A stretch of DNA of 64,000 nt, from NCBI RefSeq assembly GCF_017104715.1, contig NZ_JAAGPI010000008.1:1-64000 (forward strand), written 5' to 3'. Under the pieces are notes generated by a model. It ran no database searches. It saw nothing but the letters and a program-made list of their open reading frames with translations, and had not been told where the DNA came from. Below are positions 17,088 to 25,555 of this stretch, piece after piece. Within the stretch, counting starts at the first letter, position 1, and every line of letters begins with the position of its first letter. Source of the DNA: Burkholderia sp. Ac-20365 (GTDB lineage: Bacteria; Pseudomonadota; Gammaproteobacteria; Burkholderiales; Burkholderiaceae). The position numbers and the translations under genes were made by a program.

Positions 17088-19665
17088 CACGACATTGAGC
17101 GCTCAGGCGCACCACGCACGCCACGGCCTGCGCACGCTCACACGCTGGTTGCTCGCCGCCGAATGGCACAGCCACAAAGGCCGCGCGCTGATTGCGATTG
17201 CGACCATCGCGCTCGGTGTCGCGCTCGGCTACGCGGTGCAGTTGATCAATAGCGCAGCATTCAATGAGTTCTCGGCAGCGGCGCGCAGCCTCTCCGGTCA
17301 GGCCGACTTGCAGGTGCGCGGCGCCCAACCCACCTTCGATGAAAGCGCCTATCCGCGACTCGCGACGCAACCCGGTGTCTCGCTCGCCAGCCCCGTGCTC
17401 GAACTCGACGTCACCGTGCCGGGCCGCAACGCGCCGCTCAAGGTGCTCGGCATCGACGTGTTCCGCGCCAGCCGCATCGCGCCCGATCTCACAGGCGCGA
17501 CCAATACCGACACCCCGCTCGATGCCCTCGCCGCCGACGCCATCTTCCTCTCGCCCGCCGCGCAGCAATGGCTCGGCGTGCATGCGGGCGACAACGTGAT
17601 CTTGCGCAGCGGTACGTCCGATGTGCCTCTGCGCGTGGCGGGCGGCATCGTCGCGGCGCGGCCGGGACAGCGCATCGCCGTGATGGATGTCGCCGCCGCG
17701 CAATGGCGTTTCGGACGTGTGGGCAAGCTGTCGCGCGTCGATGTGCAACTCGAGCGCGGTGTCGATCGCGAACGTTTCAGACGCACGCTGCAGGACACGC
17801 TCGGCAGCCGTTTCGTGGTGGGCGAGACACGCGATGTCGAAAGCCGTACCGACCGGCTCTCGCGCGCATACCGGATCAACATGAACGTGCTAGCGCTCGT
17901 CGCGCTTTTTACGGGTGCGTTTCTCGTGTTCTCGACCCAGGCGCTCGGCGTCGTGCGCCGCCGTGCGCAGTTCGCGATGCTGCGCGTGCTCGGACTCACC
18001 CGAACACAGTTGCTGCGTCAGATCCTGCTCGAAGGCGCCCTGCTCGGCACGTTCGGCTCGATCGCGGGCATCGCGCTCGGCTTCGCGCTCGCCTCGCTCG
18101 TGCTGCGCTTTTTCGGCAGCGATCTGGGCGGCGGCTACTTCCCCGGCGTGCAGCCGACAGTCGGCTTCGAACCCGTTGCCAGCGCGATTTTCGTGGTACT
18201 CGGCATTGGCGTGGCGCTGCTCGGCAGTCTCGTGCCCGCGCTCGAAGCGGCACGCACGCATCCCGCGCCTGCGCTGAAAGCGGGCGGCGAGGAAGCCGCG
18301 CTCGGCAAGCTGTCGACGCCGTGGCCCGCGCTCGTCAGCCTCGCGCTCGGCGCGGCGCTGACCCAGGCGCCGCCGATGTTCGATGTACCGATCGCCGGTT
18401 ATCTCGCCGTCGCGCTGCTGCTGATCGGCGGTATTGCGCTGATGCCGCGCGTCACGTCGCTGCTGTTTCGCGCGCTCAGCAGCGCGGGCAACGGGCGCCG
18501 GCAACGACTCAGAACCCCCGTCGTCGCGCTGGCACTCGCGCGGCTTGCGAATGCGCCTGGCCAGGCATCGATCGCAATGGGCGGCGTGCTGTCCAGCTTC
18601 ACGCTGATCGTTGCGATGGCGATCATGGTGTCGAGCTTTCGCGTGTCGGTGGAAGACTGGCTCGCGCATCTGCTTTCCGCCGATGTCTACGTGCACGTCG
18701 CGCCGAACGGCGACACCGGCGGGCTAAACACGCAGCAACAGGCGATGCTCGCCGCCACGCCCGGCATCCGGCGCGCGGCATTCGCGCGCACGTCGCAACT
18801 GACGCTCGATCCATCGCGGCCTTCCGTCGCCTTGCTCGCGCGCGAAATCGATGCCGCCGATCCCGGCGCGAACCTGCAGATCACGGGCGCGATCTTGCCG
18901 CCGTCCGCGTTGCATGCGGGCGAGACGCCTGTGTGGGCATCGGAAGCCATGGTCGATCTGTATGGCTACCATGTCGGTCAACGGCTCACGCTGCCGATCG
19001 GCGCGCCCGGCACGGTGTTCGTCGTCGCGGGCATCTGGCGCGACTACGTGCGGCAGACGGGCGCGTTGCAGATCCGTCTCGCCGATTACAGGCGCCTCAC
19101 TGGCGAGGCCGGCGCGACCGACGCCGCGCTCACGCTCGAGCATGGCGTAACCGCCACGCAGGCTATCGTTGCAATGCGCGCGTTGCCGTTCGCGAGCGCG
19201 CTCGACTTCGCGCAACCCGGCGACATCCGCGCGCGCACATTGACCATCTTCGATCGCAGCTTTGCCGTCACGTATCTGCTCGAAGCTGTCGCGATCGTGA
19301 TCGGGCTGTTCGGCGTCGCGGCGACGTTTTCTGCGCAGACACTGTCGCGCTCGCGCGAATTCGGCATGTTGCGGCATGTGGGCGTGACGCGCGGACAGAT
19401 ACTCGCGCTGCTCGCGACGGAAGGTGGACTGCTCACCGCGCTCGGCATCGCGATGGGCTGCGTGCTCGGCTTCGCGATCAGCCTGATCCTCGTGTTCGTC
19501 GTCAATCCACAGTCGTTTCACTGGAGCATGTCGCTGCATGTGCCGTGGCTGCTGCTGTCCGTGCTCGCGCTCGTGATGCTCGCATCGTCGTGCACGACGG
19601 CCGTGGCGGCAGGCCGCCGCGCCATATCCGTCGATGCCGTGCGCGCAGTCAGGGAGGACTGGTGA
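17080..19665 (+). CDS. FtsX-like ABC transporter permease (large, two FtsX domains)
   Basis: 861 residues. One membrane helix lies near residue 45 (ALIAIATIALGVALGYAV). A periplasmic domain follows, then a three-helix FtsX domain (about 265-400), a second set of helices (about 420-520), a second periplasmic domain and a final three-helix FtsX domain (about 735-850). This duplicated layout is typical of AttF/AttG-like and YbbP-like permeases. It overlaps the ATPase gene by 8 bases, and its stop overlaps the next start (ATGA), so the three proteins are probably made together. It likely moves or extracts a lipid or hydrophobic substrate; the substrate is unknown. Confidence 0.9.
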   Translation: MNDTTLSAQAHHARHGLRTLTRWLLAAEWHSHKGRALIAIATIALGVALGYAVQLINSAAFNEFSAAARSLSGQADLQVRGAQPTFDESAYPRLATQPGVSLASPVLELDVTVPGRNAPLKVLGIDVFRASRIAPDLTGATNTDTPLDALAADAIFLSPAAQQWLGVHAGDNVILRSGTSDVPLRVAGGIVAARPGQRIAVMDVAAAQWRFGRVGKLSRVDVQLERGVDRERFRRTLQDTLGSRFVVGETRDVESRTDRLSRAYRINMNVLALVALFTGAFLVFSTQALGVVRRRAQFAMLRVLGLTRTQLLRQILLEGALLGTFGSIAGIALGFALASLVLRFFGSDLGGGYFPGVQPTVGFEPVASAIFVVLGIGVALLGSLVPALEAARTHPAPALKAGGEEAALGKLSTPWPALVSLALGAALTQAPPMFDVPIAGYLAVALLLIGGIALMPRVTSLLFRALSSAGNGRRQRLRTPVVALALARLANAPGQASIAMGGVLSSFTLIVAMAIMVSSFRVSVEDWLAHLLSADVYVHVAPNGDTGGLNTQQQAMLAATPGIRRAAFARTSQLTLDPSRPSVALLAREIDAADPGANLQITGAILPPSALHAGETPVWASEAMVDLYGYHVGQRLTLPIGAPGTVFVVAGIWRDYVRQTGALQIRLADYRRLTGEAGATDAALTLEHGVTATQAIVAMRALPFASALDFAQPGDIRARTLTIFDRSFAVTYLLEAVAIVIGLFGVAATFSAQTLSRSREFGMLRHVGVTRGQILALLATEGGLLTALGIAMGCVLGFAISLILVFVVNPQSFHWSMSLHVPWLLLSVLALVMLASSCTTAVAAGRRAISVDAVRAVREDW

Positions 19666-20789
19666 TGACGGTCTTTCGTCTGTTCGTGTTCAGTTTCGCG
19701 TTCGTATTCGCGTGTCTGCTTCGTGCATCGCCCGTGTTCGCCGCCGATCCGCCGTTCGCGCAAGTCTTGCCTGGCAAGGCGATCGAATTGCCTCGCGACA
19801 TGGGCGCGCATCCCGCGTTTCGCACCGAATGGTGGTACGCGACGGGCTGGCTGGAAACGCCCGATCATCAGCCGCTCGGCTTTCAGATCACGTTCTTCCG
19901 TTCGGCAACGGGCCATCCGGCGAACGACCCCAGCGCGTTCGCGCCGACGCAGCTGATCATCGCGCATGCCGCGCTCAGCGATCCGACGCTCGGCCGGCTC
20001 GCGCACGACCAGAAGATCGCGCGACAAGGTTTCGGTCTCGCCTATGCGAAGCCCGATAACACCGACGTGCGGCTCGAGTCGTGGAGCATGGTCCGCGCGC
20101 CCGACGGCCACTACGTCGTGAGCGCCGACGCCGCCGGCTTCGCGCTGCATCTGACCTTCACGCCGACGCAGGCGCCGCTGCTTCAGGGCGACGGCGGCTA
20201 CTCGCGCAAAGGCCCGCGTCCCGAACAGGCCAGCTACTACTACAGCGAGCCGCAGTTACGCGTGACGGGCAGCGTCACGCGTCCATCGGCCGATGGCGCA
20301 AGCCGCGCCGCCACACCGACGCCAGTCACCGGCAGCGCATGGCTCGATCACGAATGGTCGAGCACGCTGCTGGCATCCGATGCCGTCGGCTGGGACTGGC
20401 TCGGCGCGAATCTCGCGGATGGCGGCGCGCTGATGGCATTCAAGGTGCGCGCCGCCGACGGTCACGCCGTCTGGGCGCACGCCGCGCTGCGCACAGCCGA
20501 CGGCCACGTCACGCAATACGGCCCCGGCGACGTCGACTTCTCACCGACGCGCCAATGGCGCTCGCCGCGCACGGATACGACTTACCCCGTGGCAACCATC
20601 GTCCGCACGGGCGACCTTCACTGGCAACTGACACCCTTGCTCGACGACCAGGAACTCGACTCGCGCGAATCGACAGGCGCGCTCTACTGGGAAGGCGCCG
20701 TCTCCATCAAACGGGACGGCCAACCCGCGGGGCGCGGCTACCTGGAGCTCACCGGCTACGGCAAAAAATTGAAGCTCGAACGGCGCTGA
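19665..20789 (+). CDS. AttH-like lipocalin-domain secreted protein
   Basis: 374 residues with a signal peptide (FRLFVFSFAFVFACLLRAS, cleaved near VFA-ADPP). The family marker EWWYATGWLE is followed by the double lipocalin-like fold of AttH / carotenoid 1,2-hydratase relatives, including SAWLDHEWSS and GWDWLGANL. In other genomes attH sits after attEFG ABC genes, as here. The role is probably binding a hydrophobic ligand for the ABC system; no enzymatic activity is shown by the sequence. The start ATG overlaps the permease TGA by one base. Confidence 0.88.
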   Translation: MTVFRLFVFSFAFVFACLLRASPVFAADPPFAQVLPGKAIELPRDMGAHPAFRTEWWYATGWLETPDHQPLGFQITFFRSATGHPANDPSAFAPTQLIIAHAALSDPTLGRLAHDQKIARQGFGLAYAKPDNTDVRLESWSMVRAPDGHYVVSADAAGFALHLTFTPTQAPLLQGDGGYSRKGPRPEQASYYYSEPQLRVTGSVTRPSADGASRAATPTPVTGSAWLDHEWSSTLLASDAVGWDWLGANLADGGALMAFKVRAADGHAVWAHAALRTADGHVTQYGPGDVDFSPTRQWRSPRTDTTYPVATIVRTGDLHWQLTPLLDDQELDSRESTGALYWEGAVSIKRDGQPAGRGYLELTGYGKKLKLERR

Positions 20790-20898
20790 CGCCCGACTGA
20801 CGGGCGACTAGGGGTAAACCCTTGAATTCTGGAAAAGTCACTTCCACTGGATGGGGTTAATCTTAAGCGGCTACTTACCTACACTTCCTCCATACCGA

Positions 20899-20920
20899 TT
20901 GCGAACAGGGCTGTTCGCAA
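20899..20920. promoter_or_regulatory. Perfect inverted repeat in the leader of the DUF4148 gene
   Basis: TTGCGAACAG-GG-CTGTTCGCAA is a 10-bp perfect inverted repeat 26 bases before the start codon and just before the AGTTGGAGG ribosome site. It could be a repressor operator or an RNA hairpin controlling translation. Confidence 0.45.
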
Positions 20921-20946
20921 CGTAAAAGCAAAGTTGGAGGTACATC

Positions 20947-21255
20947 ATGAAGTCGCTGATCAAGGCTGTTGCCGTTGCTGCTGTTCTCGCCATCCCCGCG
21001 GTGTCGTTCGCTCAATCGAACCAGCCGATCACCCGCGCCCAGGTTCGCGCCGAACTGGTTCAACTGGAAAAGGCCGGCTATCGTCCGGGCGCCGGCACGG
21101 AAGCGCACTACCCCGATGAACTGCAAGCCGCGCAAGCACGTGTCGATGCGCAAAACGGCGCTGCGAACAGCTACGGTGGCGTCGCTAACGCGTCGCAGTC
21201 GGGCCGTCCGGGCGTATCGGCTGCTGACTGGAATGCGATGTACGGCCGTCCGTAA
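20947..21255 (+). CDS. DUF4148 small secreted protein
   Basis: 102 residues. A signal peptide (MKSLIKAVAVAAVLAIPAVSFA) precedes the DUF4148 core ITRAQVRAELVQLEKAGYRPG, which is followed by a short polar tail. The family is abundant in Burkholderiaceae with no known function. A strong ribosome site (GTTGGAGG) precedes the ATG. It is alone between the AttH-like gene and the convergent dehydrogenase gene. Confidence 0.9.
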   Translation: MKSLIKAVAVAAVLAIPAVSFAQSNQPITRAQVRAELVQLEKAGYRPGAGTEAHYPDELQAAQARVDAQNGAANSYGGVANASQSGRPGVSAADWNAMYGRP

Positions 21256-21309
21256 GACGCGCTTCGCATCTGTCCGACGCATTGAAGTTCATAGATGTCT
21301 CGTTGATGT

Positions 21310-22638
21310 CTACTTCGCGCCCGCTGTTCCCGTTGCGGGCGCGACACGCCACACCGCGTTGCCGACATCGTCGGCGACCAGCAGCGCGCCTCGCGCATCC
21401 TGCGTGACGCCGACGGGCCGCCCAAGCGCGTACCCGTCCGGCGTCAGGAATCCCGTCAGAAAATCTTCCGGTCCGCCCGACGGCTTGCCGTCGTCGAACG
21501 GCACGAAGATCACCTTGTAGCCCGCATAGGGTTTCCTGTTCCACGAGCCGTGCTGGCCGATGAACGCGCCGCCGCGATACCGGTTGGGAAACAGCTTGCC
21601 GTCGTAGAACATCAATCCGAGCGAAGCCGTGTGATTGCCGAGCGCGTAGTCCGGCGCGACGGCACGCGCGACCATGTCCGGGTCTTGCGGCTTCACGCGC
21701 GTATCGACGTGCTGTCCGTAGTAGCTGAACGGAAAACCATAGAACGCGCCGTCCCGCACCGATGTCATGTAGTCGGGCACGAGATTGTTGCCGAGTTCGT
21801 CGCGTTCGTTCACAGCCGTCCATAGCACGCCCGATTGCGGTTGCCACGCCATGCCGTTCGGATTGCGCAAACCCGTTGCGTAAGGCCGCATCGCGCCGCT
21901 CGCGATATCGAATTCGAGAATGCGGGCGCGGTCTGCTTCCGCTTCGACACCGTTCTCCCCTGCATTGCTGTTCGATCCGACCGCGATGTAGAGCTTCTTG
22001 CCATCGCGGCTCGCGATGATGTTCTTCGTCCAGTGATGATTGATCGGACCTGCGGGCAGATCGGCAACCTTGACGCCTTGCGATGCGATGCGCATTTCGC
22101 CCGTCACGTAATCGAAGGGCAGCAGCGCGTCGGTATCGGCGATATAGAGTTGATTGCCGATTAGCGCCATGCCGAACGGCGAATGCAGATGCTCGATCAA
22201 CACGCTGCGCCTTTCGGCGATGCCGTCGCCATCGGCATCGCGCAGCAGCACGATGCGGTCGGGGCTCGGCACGCCCGCGCCCGCGCGCTTCTGAAACTGC
22301 TTCGTGATCCAGCCGACCACGCCGCTGCCTTCGTCGTGCGGTTGCGGCGTGTTGGTTTCGGCGACCAGCACGTCGCCGTTCGGCAGCGTGTAGAGCCAGC
22401 GCGGATGCTGGAGGTTCAACGCGAATGACGTGACCGCGAAACCGGCCGGCGCGGTCGGATGCGAGCCGGCCGCGCGTTGCCTGACGGGCGCGACGTGGAC
22501 GGTGGGTATAAATGACTTGTCGGGCGCGGGCAGTGTCGGCGACGGGCCGAAGTTCGCTTCTTCGGGCGTCGTGGATGACGCCGCGCACGCGGCCAGCGGC
22601 ACGACAAGCATCGCGATCGTTAAAGGACGAACACGCAT
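21310..22638 (-). CDS. Sorbosone/glucose dehydrogenase-like beta-propeller lipoprotein
   Basis: 442 residues. The lipoprotein signal MRVRPLTIAMLVVPLAACA places it on the periplasmic side of a membrane. The body is a six-bladed propeller with family phrases GFAVTSFALNLQHPRWL, GLRNPNGMAW, NERDELGNNLVPDYM, GQHGSWNRKPYAG and DDVGNAVWRV. Members bind PQQ and oxidise aldoses or sorbosone, but several lack proven activity. The ATG at 22636-22638 follows GGAGG; the long upstream extension of the frame is non-coding. Confidence 0.88.
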   Translation of the reverse strand: MRVRPLTIAMLVVPLAACAASSTTPEEANFGPSPTLPAPDKSFIPTVHVAPVRQRAAGSHPTAPAGFAVTSFALNLQHPRWLYTLPNGDVLVAETNTPQPHDEGSGVVGWITKQFQKRAGAGVPSPDRIVLLRDADGDGIAERRSVLIEHLHSPFGMALIGNQLYIADTDALLPFDYVTGEMRIASQGVKVADLPAGPINHHWTKNIIASRDGKKLYIAVGSNSNAGENGVEAEADRARILEFDIASGAMRPYATGLRNPNGMAWQPQSGVLWTAVNERDELGNNLVPDYMTSVRDGAFYGFPFSYYGQHVDTRVKPQDPDMVARAVAPDYALGNHTASLGLMFYDGKLFPNRYRGGAFIGQHGSWNRKPYAGYKVIFVPFDDGKPSGGPEDFLTGFLTPDGYALGRPVGVTQDARGALLVADDVGNAVWRVAPATGTAGAK

Positions 22639-23210
22639 GAGACCTCCAGCGTTAGCGCATTTGACGACTTTCGCAGCAAGTGTCTTGCCCGATGCAGCCG
22701 ATTGCACGCACTGACTTGTCCACACATTCTGGTGACAAGGTTGTGGGTAACCTGGGCAAGACCGACCCAAGTCATTGACGCGATTCAGATTGCGCTCGAT
22801 GCGTCCACTTCGCGTCACTCGCGCACGTTTTCTCTCCACGCAGCGATGCAGCAACGTTGTCCACAGTTTCTGTTGGCAAGCCTGTGAGTATCCTGCGCAA
22901 GACTCACGCAAGTCATTGATGCAATTCAGATTGCACTCAATGCATCCGAGGTCGCGTGAAAAACCGCCTCAGCTTTATCCACAGTTTTTGGTGACAAGTC
23001 CGTGGATAACTCTCCCCCCACAGCGCAGAACCCCAAGCCATAACGCTTTGCGGGCCATGTGCGGGGAAATTGGGCATTCCCCGCACGCCGTCAAACATCG
23101 TTCCCCCACGTTTTCCCACACGCTGCGGCACGGGGAAACTGCCACTCCCCATTGCGGGGTAGGCCCTACACATTAGACATGTGTTTTGTAAAGCACTCAA
23201 CCTGACAGCA
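22639..23210. repeat. Tandem DnaA-box-like repeats at the left island boundary
   Basis: No gene is supported here. Three degenerate units start with TTGTCCACA (22716), TTGTCCACAG (22857) and a perfect DnaA-box word TTATCCACAG (22975). Each continues with a variant of GGTGACAAG..GTGGRTAAC. Units one and two share a further part, CAAGTCATTGA.GC.ATTCAGATTGC. The third unit is also an inverted repeat, ending GTGGATAAC at 23002-23010. A related box lies at 32635-32660. These look like initiator-protein sites or remnants of a plasmid or island origin. The last part (23030-23200) is rich in CCCCGC/GGGG words. Confidence 0.6.
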
Positions 23211-23211
23211 A

Positions 23212-23340
23212 TTCTCATGCTGATCCTACAAGTCACTTGTTGAGCCGGAATGCCGACAGGCTGGTTGTCTACGCTGCGGTGCACACCCGCTGGGGAACGT
23301 GGCGAAGATTCCCCGCACCGATGATTAGGATCACAGTTCC
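23212..23340. repeat. Direct repeat X, copy 1
   Basis: About 129 bases from TTCTCATGCTG to the word CACAGTTCC. It is strongly similar to 25425-25555, in the same orientation. Read on the minus strand, both copies encode the same C-terminal tail (VPQRVCTAA / VPRRVCTAA) of two otherwise different reading frames. The repeat includes the 11-bp palindrome CAAGTCACTTG (23229-23239). Confidence 0.8.
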
Positions 23341-23502
23341 CCAGTGTCGGTTATCCATTGAAACGAAGTACGGCACCGATGCTGTCAAATACTTCGGTAA
23401 GGCGAATGGCGTTACGGAATCTTGCCCCCTTATTACATCTCTTCGTCCGTCGTAGAACGTCGGTGTCGTGTTCGCTACACGCATCGGGCAGACCAACCTC
23501 AA
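23269..23502 (-). CDS. Doubtful small reading frame ending in repeat X
   Basis: 77 residues starting MRLVCPMRVANTTPTFYDG and ending GAGNLRHVPQRVCTAA. The last 20 or so residues come from direct repeat X and match the tail of the frame at 25482-25811. The start overlaps the end of the membrane gene at 23499 by four bases, as in an operon. I recognise no family, and it may be a remnant created by recombination at the repeat. Confidence 0.35.
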   Translation of the reverse strand: MRLVCPMRVANTTPTFYDGRRDVIRGQDSVTPFALPKYLTASVPYFVSMDNRHWGTVILIIGAGNLRHVPQRVCTAA

Positions 23503-24095
23503 GCATCCTGACTCTTTCCAAGAAGTTTCTTCCGTCTGCCTTTAATCAAAACTACGATCAAGAGAACCACTCCCGCAGCGCCAGATACAATCCCAACGCG
23601 ATACGAACCACCCCAAGGACTTTGCGGAGTAAATGAGGTGAGCGAAAGCCCGAAGCAAATTCCGCATGCAAGCTCAAGTACAGTTCTTGAACGACTTTTA
23701 GGTGGTCCTGCTTGAATGGCAGTTCGCTTGAACCATGCCTTGTTTCGCGGTTGCGCGATAATGATAAGTGACACGAATCGAAGTATGAGCGCGAACGCAA
23801 ACATCAAAATCATTGCGAGACCTTCCTGTTGAACCCACGCTCTGTGAAAGCGGAACCACAGAATGCCTTCCGAAGTCGCGAGTGCCACGAGGTAGCATCC
23901 CCAAAAATATCGCTTGGAGCATGCCCAAACAGCCACCGCGCTGGCACCCCATGTCAACGCGATGATTGCAGTATCGCCTCCCGAATTCGTGTTGCGCGCG
24001 ATAGAAACGCACTCGACCGTCGCTCCAGCCGCGAGCGAGATCACAAACAGGTAGAGCGCAACCCGTACACTTCCAGGTACACGATCAGAGTTCAT
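23499..24095 (-). CDS. Multi-span membrane protein, unknown; possible immunity protein
   Basis: 198 residues with about five hydrophobic segments (VALYLFVISLAAGA, AIIALTWGASAVAVWAC, YFWGCYLVALATSEGIL, LAMILMFAFALILRFVSLI and a C-terminal pair). It ends in a basic tail (IKGRRKKLLG). The ATG at 24093-24095 lies inside the end of the preceding gene (11-base overlap), so translation is coupled. Following directly on a protein with hydrophobic hairpins, it could be the immunity partner of a membrane-active toxin. That is inference only. Confidence 0.6.
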   Translation of the reverse strand: MNSDRVPGSVRVALYLFVISLAAGATVECVSIARNTNSGGDTAIIALTWGASAVAVWACSKRYFWGCYLVALATSEGILWFRFHRAWVQQEGLAMILMFAFALILRFVSLIIIAQPRNKAWFKRTAIQAGPPKSRSRTVLELACGICFGLSLTSFTPQSPWGGSYRVGIVSGAAGVVLLIVVLIKGRRKKLLGKSQDA

Positions 24096-24840
24096 TATCA
24101 ATGCAGTAATCCATTGCAGCTTTGACGTCTGCCCAGCCCTCGATCTGACCCTTGCGGTTGCAATAATCACCTCTGTACTGTTGCTCATCAACAGGCGTAA
24201 TACTACCCGGGACCAGCGAACCGTACGGCAAGAGACTTTTTCCACTCTTCGCCACGTCCGCCAGCGCCTTGAACTTCCCGTCGTTCACCGACATGATTTC
24301 GTCGTAGGTCGCGAGTTGAGGCCCGTCGCGCAACGATGCCCAGTAAAGGTTAGAACTCTTCGTTGAAATCGGAGGGTCCATCGGCACAACATCTGGCAGG
24401 AGAGTCTCTGCGTACATCTTAAGCATGTCGAGATATGGACCGAGACTGTTAAGAAGATCAGCTGCGAGGACCATCGCCCCGACCCCCACCGCAATCGAAA
24501 CGCCAATTTCTGATAACGCGAGAACTGTCATGGTGATAACGCCGGTCGCACTAACAAGCGTCAGTACATCACCGGGTTGGATCTTCTTTTCCGGATCTTT
24601 CCAGTCAACGACCAATTTCGTAATGACAGTCGTTGCAGTAAATCCGTTCATCAATATGCGGAACGGCTGGAACATTGGAAAGATGTTGACTACAGTGGCC
24701 ACAAGGACCGACGAATTCACTATCAGGCTCAAATTCCCTTGCTGCGCAGGGTCCTTGAGCATTCCCTGTATTCCGCTAAACAGACTCATCGAGTCCGATC
24801 CTTTCTCCACAACCTGTGCTACGAGTTCGACTCTCGGCAT
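24085..24840 (-). CDS. Membrane-associated protein of unknown function, toxin candidate
   Basis: 251 residues. Soluble N-terminus, then hydrophobic stretches at about 38-75 (SLIVNSSVLVATVVNIF) and 95-130 (TLVSATGVITMTVLALSEIG, then VSIAVGVGAMVLAADLL). A hydrophilic C-terminal half contains DGPQLATYDEIMSVNDGKF and ends DYCIDNEL. The paired hydrophobic hairpins recall pore-forming toxins, but no motif is decisive. It starts two bases after the stop of 24843-25211 and overlaps the next gene by 11 bases, so the three are one unit. Confidence 0.6.
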   Translation of the reverse strand: MPRVELVAQVVEKGSDSMSLFSGIQGMLKDPAQQGNLSLIVNSSVLVATVVNIFPMFQPFRILMNGFTATTVITKLVVDWKDPEKKIQPGDVLTLVSATGVITMTVLALSEIGVSIAVGVGAMVLAADLLNSLGPYLDMLKMYAETLLPDVVPMDPPISTKSSNLYWASLRDGPQLATYDEIMSVNDGKFKALADVAKSGKSLLPYGSLVPGSITPVDEQQYRGDYCNRKGQIEGWADVKAAMDYCIDNEL

Positions 24841-24842
24841 GA

Positions 24843-25211
24843 TTACTCCGGTTTGGATTCGTCAGTCCACGGGGATATTGAATTGACTACAGCACTGACT
24901 GCGCTCACGTCTCTTCGCTGATCGTCAATAACGTAGCGGAAGAAAAGTGTCGAATTCGGCGCGGATGGGTGATAGTGAACCTGTGATATGAATGACTTCT
25001 TTTGACGGAGAGTCACTGGAATTCGATCGACAATCTGGCTGAAACCGCGATCAGTCGAAACCTCGATCGTCGCGTGAATGTCGCCGCTCAGATCATCAAA
25101 ATTGATAACTCGGACCCACAGCTTCCAGTCACCGTCCTTCCTCCTGAGTGCCTGAGGACCATTCGTGATTGCGTACCCAGTACGCCGATTGTGACTGCGC
25201 TCTGGCCGCAC
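24843..25211 (-). CDS. Secreted-type beta-sandwich protein, possible disrupted signal peptide
   Basis: 122 residues from a GTG. The body (WKLWVRVINFDDLSGDIH, then EVSTDRGFSQIVDRIP and FFRYVIDD) looks like a fibronectin or PhoD N-terminal-like beta-sandwich. The same frame continues upstream through KRFLSAGGISLLGVGVTSALG, a good export signal, but reaches a stop (TAA) without any usable start codon. An ATG with a GAAGGA site exists at about 25292-25294 in another frame (MSSGRDFS). A single frameshift would join this ATG to the signal and restore a typical twin-arginine-like start. So the gene may be frameshifted or the start misjudged. Confidence 0.5.
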   Translation of the reverse strand: MRPERSHNRRTGYAITNGPQALRRKDGDWKLWVRVINFDDLSGDIHATIEVSTDRGFSQIVDRIPVTLRQKKSFISQVHYHPSAPNSTLFFRYVIDDQRRDVSAVSAVVNSISPWTDESKPE

Positions 25212-25424
25212 GGGCGCTTGCTGGCCTAACGCTGACGTTACGCCAACTCCTAGCAGCGATATACCGCCCGCACTGAGAAATCTCTTCCGCTCGACATCCT
25301 TCGTCCTTTTTCTTGTTTAGCTATCGAGACTGGATGATTGCGAAGTCAGAACGATCTTTGTATCAGTAAACTCTTAACATGTACTCGGTTATGCGACACA
25401 CATCATTCGAACGCCCTGAGGCAG

Positions 25425-25555
25425 TTCTCATGCTGGTCCTACAAGTCACTTGTTGAACCGGAATACTGACAGGCTGGTTGTCTACGCTGCGGTGCACACC
25501 CGCCGGGGAACGCTGCGGACATTCCCCACGGCGCGAATGATAGGGCTACAGTTCC
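25425..25555. repeat. Direct repeat X, copy 2
   Basis: This matches 23212-23340 over its whole length with scattered changes. It again contains CAAGTCACTTG (25442-25452) and the stretch CAGGCTGGTTGTCTACGCTG. The two copies bracket the three-gene membrane cluster (23499-25211), so recombination between them could delete or have inserted it. Confidence 0.8.

Noticed and set aside
17568-19664. Extension of the AttH frame back to 17568, inside the permease gene.
   Set aside because: The upstream part is the out-of-frame reading of the permease; the real start is the ATG at 19665 with a signal peptide.
22430-23176. Plus-strand frames through the DnaA-box repeats (94 and 133 residues).
   Set aside because: They run through tandem DNA repeats and change frame between units; no ribosome site.
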